In this document: one piece after another, positions 61,347-64,000 of the stretch
Layout of the letters: the number at the start of each line of letters is the position of its first letter
Numbering within the stretch: position 1 is the stretch's first letter
From: Streptomyces sp. NBC_00425
GTDB taxonomy: Bacteria > Actinomycetota > Actinomycetes > Streptomycetales > Streptomycetaceae
Length of the DNA: 64,000 bases
Reading direction: 5' to 3'
Assembly: GCF_036030735.1 (NCBI RefSeq)
Contig: NZ_CP107928.1
Location: 1,116,001 to 1,180,000 of the forward strand
The notes under the pieces: model-generated
What the model was told of the DNA's origin: nothing
The model's input: only the letters and a program-made list of their open reading frames with translations
The model's database searches: none
Made by a program: the position numbers and the translations under genes

Positions 61347-61373
61347 CCCCTGCCGCCCGCGCGGCGGCAGGGG
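61347..61373 (+). terminator. 11-bp stem-loop between GH42 and GH30 genes
   Basis: Positions 61347-61357 pair perfectly with 61363-61373 around CGCGC, in the 146-base gap upstream of the GH30 gene. It may terminate the importer-GH42 transcript or reduce read-through into GH30. Confidence 0.7.
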
Positions 61374-61409
61374 CCCACCACAGCGACCGCACCGCAGTTG
61401 GGAGCACAG

Positions 61410-63437
61410 ATGGCACGCCGTACCCGCAGCAAACGGACCCTCGGGGCCGCCGCACTCACCGCCCTGGCCACCGGGGCCGCGCTCCTCGGCGTCCCCGTGC
61501 AGGCGCACGCCGAGGCCGCCGTCACCGTGACGCCGGACCCGTCGTACCAGCAGGAGAAGTTCGAGGGCTGGGGCACCAGCCTGGTCTGGTTCGCGAACGC
61601 CACCGGCGACTACCCGCCGGCGGTCCGCGAGAAGCTCGCCAAGCTGCTGTTCGGCGACGACGGCCTGGCGCTGAACATCGCCCGCTACAACATCGGGGGC
61701 GGCAACGCGCCGGACGTGAAGGACTACCTGCGCGCGGGCGGCGCCGTCGAGGGCTGGTGGAAGGCGCCCGCGGGCACCACCCGCGAGGACACCGACTGGT
61801 GGAGCGCGGACGACCCGGCGGACTGGAACAAGAACGCCGACGCCACCCAGCGCTGGTGGGTCGACCGCATCAAGAAGGACATCACCCACTGGGAGACGTT
61901 CAGCAACTCCCCGCCCTGGTTCATGACGGAGAGCGGTTACGTCTCGGGCGGCTTCAACGCCAACACCGACCAGTTGAAGGCCGACTCGGTCGACGACTTC
62001 GCCGCCTACGTCGCGGGCGCGACGAAACGGCTGGAGAAGGCCGAGGGCATCAAGGTCGACACGGTCGACCCGTTCAACGAGCCCAACACCGGCTACTGGG
62101 GCACCCGCCTCGACGCGAACGGCGTGCCGGTCGGCGGCCGCCAGGAGGGCGCCCACATCGGTCCCGCGCTCCAGCAGAAGGTCCTCGCCGCACTGGCGCC
62201 CGCGCTGAAGAAGGCGAAGACCAAGGCGAAGATATCGGCGATGGACGAGACCAACCCGTCCATCTTCGCGACCAACTGGAACTCCTACTCGCAGGCCTCC
62301 AAGGACCTCGTGGACCAGATGAACGTCCACACCTACGGCACCGGTCAGCGCACCACCGTCCGCGACCTCGCCAAGGCCGCCGACAAGCCGTTGTGGATGA
62401 GCGAGGTCGAGGGCGACTGGGGCGACGGGCAGAGCTTCACCGACATGCGTCCGGGCCTCGGGCTCGCCCAGCAGATGGTGAACGACCTGCGTGAACTGGA
62501 GCCCAGCGCCTGGGTGTTCTGGCAGCCGGTCGAGGACTACGACAACATGAAGCCGGGCGGCGAGTCCGCCAAGGGCGGCAACTGGGGCGAGATCCAGCTC
62601 CCGTTCAGCTGCACCAAGTCGGACACCCTGAAGTCGTGCCCGATCTACACGAACACCAAGTTCGACACGGCCCGCAACTTCACGCACTTCATCAAGCCGG
62701 GCGACAAGCTCATCAAGGTGGACGACACCTCCAGCGCCGCCGCCGTGACGAAGGACGGCAAGGGCCTCTCCCTCGTCCACGTCAACTCCACCACCGCGGC
62801 CCGCACGGTCACCCTCGACCTGTCGAAGTTCCGCACCGTCAAGCGGAGCGCGACCGTCACGCCGACCGTGACCAGCGCCGACGGCAAGCTGAAGCAGCAG
62901 GCCCCGGTCAAGGTCGTCGACGGCAAAGCCACCTACACCGTCCCGGCGCAGTCCGTGACCTCCTTCGCCGTGAAGGGCGTCTCGGGCGTCGCGAAGAACG
63001 CGGGTCTGTTCAGCAAGGGCCACTCGTACACGCTGACCGGCGTGCAGAGCGGCAAGGCGGTGACCGTCGCTGCCAACGGCACGAGCCTCGTCATCGGCTC
63101 GGCCAACGGCAGCACCGCGCAGGCGTGGCAGCTCGACGCCCGGCACGGCGAGAAGGGCGCGCGCCAGCGGTACGTCTTCGCCAACCCGGCCGAGGGCAAG
63201 CGTCTCGCCGTCCGCGACAACGTGCCGGTGGTCGAGCCCGACACCGGCAAGCGTGACCCCGCCACCGAGTGGATCATGTCGACCACCGGTGACAGCACGT
63301 GGACCCTGGTCAACGTGGCGACCGGACGTCTCCTCGAGGTCGGCGGCCAGGCCACCAACGAGGGCGCGGCCGTCACCACCTGGCAGGCCAACTCCGGCTC
63401 CAACCAGCGCTGGAGGGTCACGGACGTGACGCCGTAG
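61410..63437 (+). CDS. Secreted GH30 glycosidase with ricin-like lectin domain, probable endo-beta-1,6-galactanase
   Basis: A 675-residue secreted enzyme. The signal runs to about residue 33 (GVPVQAHAEA). The GH30 (beta/alpha)8 barrel and side beta domain (about 35-520) have Glu224 (DPFNEPNTGYWG) as acid/base and Glu332 (LWMSEVEGDW) as nucleophile. FEGWGTSLVWFANATG is the typical N-terminal segment of subfamily 5, whose characterised Streptomyces member cuts beta-1,6-galactan. A CBM13-like domain (about 540-675; SYTLTGVQSGKAVTV, GSNQRWRVTD) follows. ATG at 61410 follows GGGAG. It would act outside, before the importer and GH42. Subfamily assignment is inferred. Confidence 0.85.
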   Translation: MARRTRSKRTLGAAALTALATGAALLGVPVQAHAEAAVTVTPDPSYQQEKFEGWGTSLVWFANATGDYPPAVREKLAKLLFGDDGLALNIARYNIGGGNAPDVKDYLRAGGAVEGWWKAPAGTTREDTDWWSADDPADWNKNADATQRWWVDRIKKDITHWETFSNSPPWFMTESGYVSGGFNANTDQLKADSVDDFAAYVAGATKRLEKAEGIKVDTVDPFNEPNTGYWGTRLDANGVPVGGRQEGAHIGPALQQKVLAALAPALKKAKTKAKISAMDETNPSIFATNWNSYSQASKDLVDQMNVHTYGTGQRTTVRDLAKAADKPLWMSEVEGDWGDGQSFTDMRPGLGLAQQMVNDLRELEPSAWVFWQPVEDYDNMKPGGESAKGGNWGEIQLPFSCTKSDTLKSCPIYTNTKFDTARNFTHFIKPGDKLIKVDDTSSAAAVTKDGKGLSLVHVNSTTAARTVTLDLSKFRTVKRSATVTPTVTSADGKLKQQAPVKVVDGKATYTVPAQSVTSFAVKGVSGVAKNAGLFSKGHSYTLTGVQSGKAVTVAANGTSLVIGSANGSTAQAWQLDARHGEKGARQRYVFANPAEGKRLAVRDNVPVVEPDTGKRDPATEWIMSTTGDSTWTLVNVATGRLLEVGGQATNEGAAVTTWQANSGSNQRWRVTDVTP

Positions 63438-63461
63438 CGCGTCTTACGTCTGCACGCCCCG

Positions 63462-64000
63462 TCAGTCCGTGGTCCCCGCCCGCGTCACGATCCCCGTGAC
63501 GCGGGCGGGGTGCTGTGCGGGGGCGGCCGCCGGGATGCGTTCCAGGACGCCCCCGGCGAAGACGTCGTACAGCGGCAGTGTCTCCAGGTGGACGTAACCG
63601 ATGTGGCAGTCGCAGACGGCGAGCGGGCATGCCCTCGGGCGCAGCGCGGCACGATAGGAGCCGTCGTAGAGGTTCCCCAGTTCGGCGCGGACGAAGTGGC
63701 AGCGCCGCACGGTGCCCTCGCCGTCGACCGAGATCACGGACTCGCCCGTGCGGCAGGGCAGGCCGGCGCTGGTGTGCGGGTGGCGGCTGTAGGGGAAGAG
63801 GGGGTCGATCGCGGTCCAGTCGTCGGCATCGGCGTCCGTGTACGTGTGCCCCTCGGCCGCGTTGATCCACAGGTAGACGTGCGCGGGCAGGTCGGCGCGC
63901 AGCCGGCGGGCCGCTTCCCGGTGTCCCGGCAGTCCGACCACGCCGACGCTGAAGCGCACGCCCCGGTCGGCCAGGTCGCGGCACTTGGCGAGGAACCGGT
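63462..64000 (-). CDS. Radical SAM family protein, C-terminal part (STM4011-like), cut by window end
   Basis: The open frame runs beyond base 64000, so only about 179 C-terminal residues are seen. RFSVGVVGLPGHREAARRLR and VYLWINAAEGHTYTDADADD fit the late part of a radical SAM barrel. The C terminus has Cys pairs in LPCRTGESVISVDGEGTVRR, RACPLAVCDCHIGYVHLE, which resemble the Cys-rich region of the STM4011 family. The SAM-binding CxxxCxxC cluster would lie outside the window. STM4011 proteins occur with other radical SAM proteins and hydrolases of unknown product. The family call is from memory of this C-terminal motif. Confidence 0.65.
   Translation of the reverse strand, partial: RFLAKCRDLADRGVRFSVGVVGLPGHREAARRLRADLPAHVYLWINAAEGHTYTDADADDWTAIDPLFPYSRHPHTSAGLPCRTGESVISVDGEGTVRRCHFVRAELGNLYDGSYRAALRPRACPLAVCDCHIGYVHLETLPLYDVFAGGVLERIPAAAPAQHPARVTGIVTRAGTTD
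63474..63510. terminator. Perfect 16-bp stem-loop inside the end of the radical SAM gene
   Basis: Stem 63474-63489 pairs perfectly with 63495-63510 around a five-base loop, 37 bases past the GH30 stop. It lies within the last codons of the convergent radical SAM gene, so it terminates the plus-strand operon while being translated on the minus strand. Confidence 0.8.

Noticed and set aside
60279..61409. Upstream extension of the GH30 frame to 1052 codons
   Set aside because: It overlaps the GH42 gene in another frame; the signal peptide begins at the ATG at 61410, after GGGAG.

Overview
The window is a 64 kb piece of a high-GC actinobacterial chromosome, almost certainly Streptomyces. Support comes from the codon usage, GTG/TTG starts with strong GGAGG sites, an aco/avaR1/cyp17-type autoregulator locus, several SpoIIE-type phosphatases, an XRE-DUF397 pair, DUF574 methyltransferases and a Tat-exported glycosidase. 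I call 51 protein genes; the first and last are cut by the window ends. I saw no tRNA, rRNA, insertion sequence, phage gene or CRISPR array.

Layout. 1-3485: butenolide (avenolide-type) signalling, with a cytochrome P450, an autoregulator receptor and a divergent acyl-CoA oxidase. 3600-5394: a flavoprotein dehydrogenase and an AhpD-like protein. 5515-21866: a plant cell-wall locus built round a LacI regulator. It holds two DUF1680 beta-L-arabinofuranosidases, a sugar ABC importer, a large secreted barrel hydrolase with two discoidin domains, a ricin-GH43 enzyme, a ricin-metzincin protease and a jelly-roll secreted protein. 21924-32649: signalling and regulation (two SpoIIE phosphatases, IclR, GntR, DUF6807, a glyoxalase-fold protein and a membrane Ser/Thr kinase with a PQQ-propeller sensor).

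32989-38244 is a cobalamin/cobalt block. One cobalamin riboswitch precedes BtuF-C-D-like genes and a degenerate histidine-phosphatase-like protein. A second, shorter riboswitch precedes cbtB-cbtA on the other strand. 38391-47683 holds a divergent NAD-dependent DNA ligase, another phosphatase, and a Streptomyces-type regulatory island (RsbW-like ATPase, XRE-DUF397, two DUF574 proteins, a phosphotransferase and a P-loop kinase). 47837-54379 carries a WGR/propeller protein, a MASE1 membrane protein beside a soluble SpoIIE phosphatase, phosphoglucomutase and a PlsC acyltransferase.

54533-63437 is a second polysaccharide locus: a LacI regulator facing an ABC importer, a GH42 beta-galactosidase and a secreted GH30 enzyme with a lectin domain, with two matched palindromic operators between them. 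Together the two loci would let the organism strip beta-arabinosides, alpha-arabinosides and beta-1,6-galactan from plant arabinogalactan proteins or extensins; this combined reading is an inference. A radical SAM gene runs off the right end.

A recurring feature is short perfect tandem repeats (8 to 33 bp) in intergenic gaps, at gene 3' ends and inside two genes.
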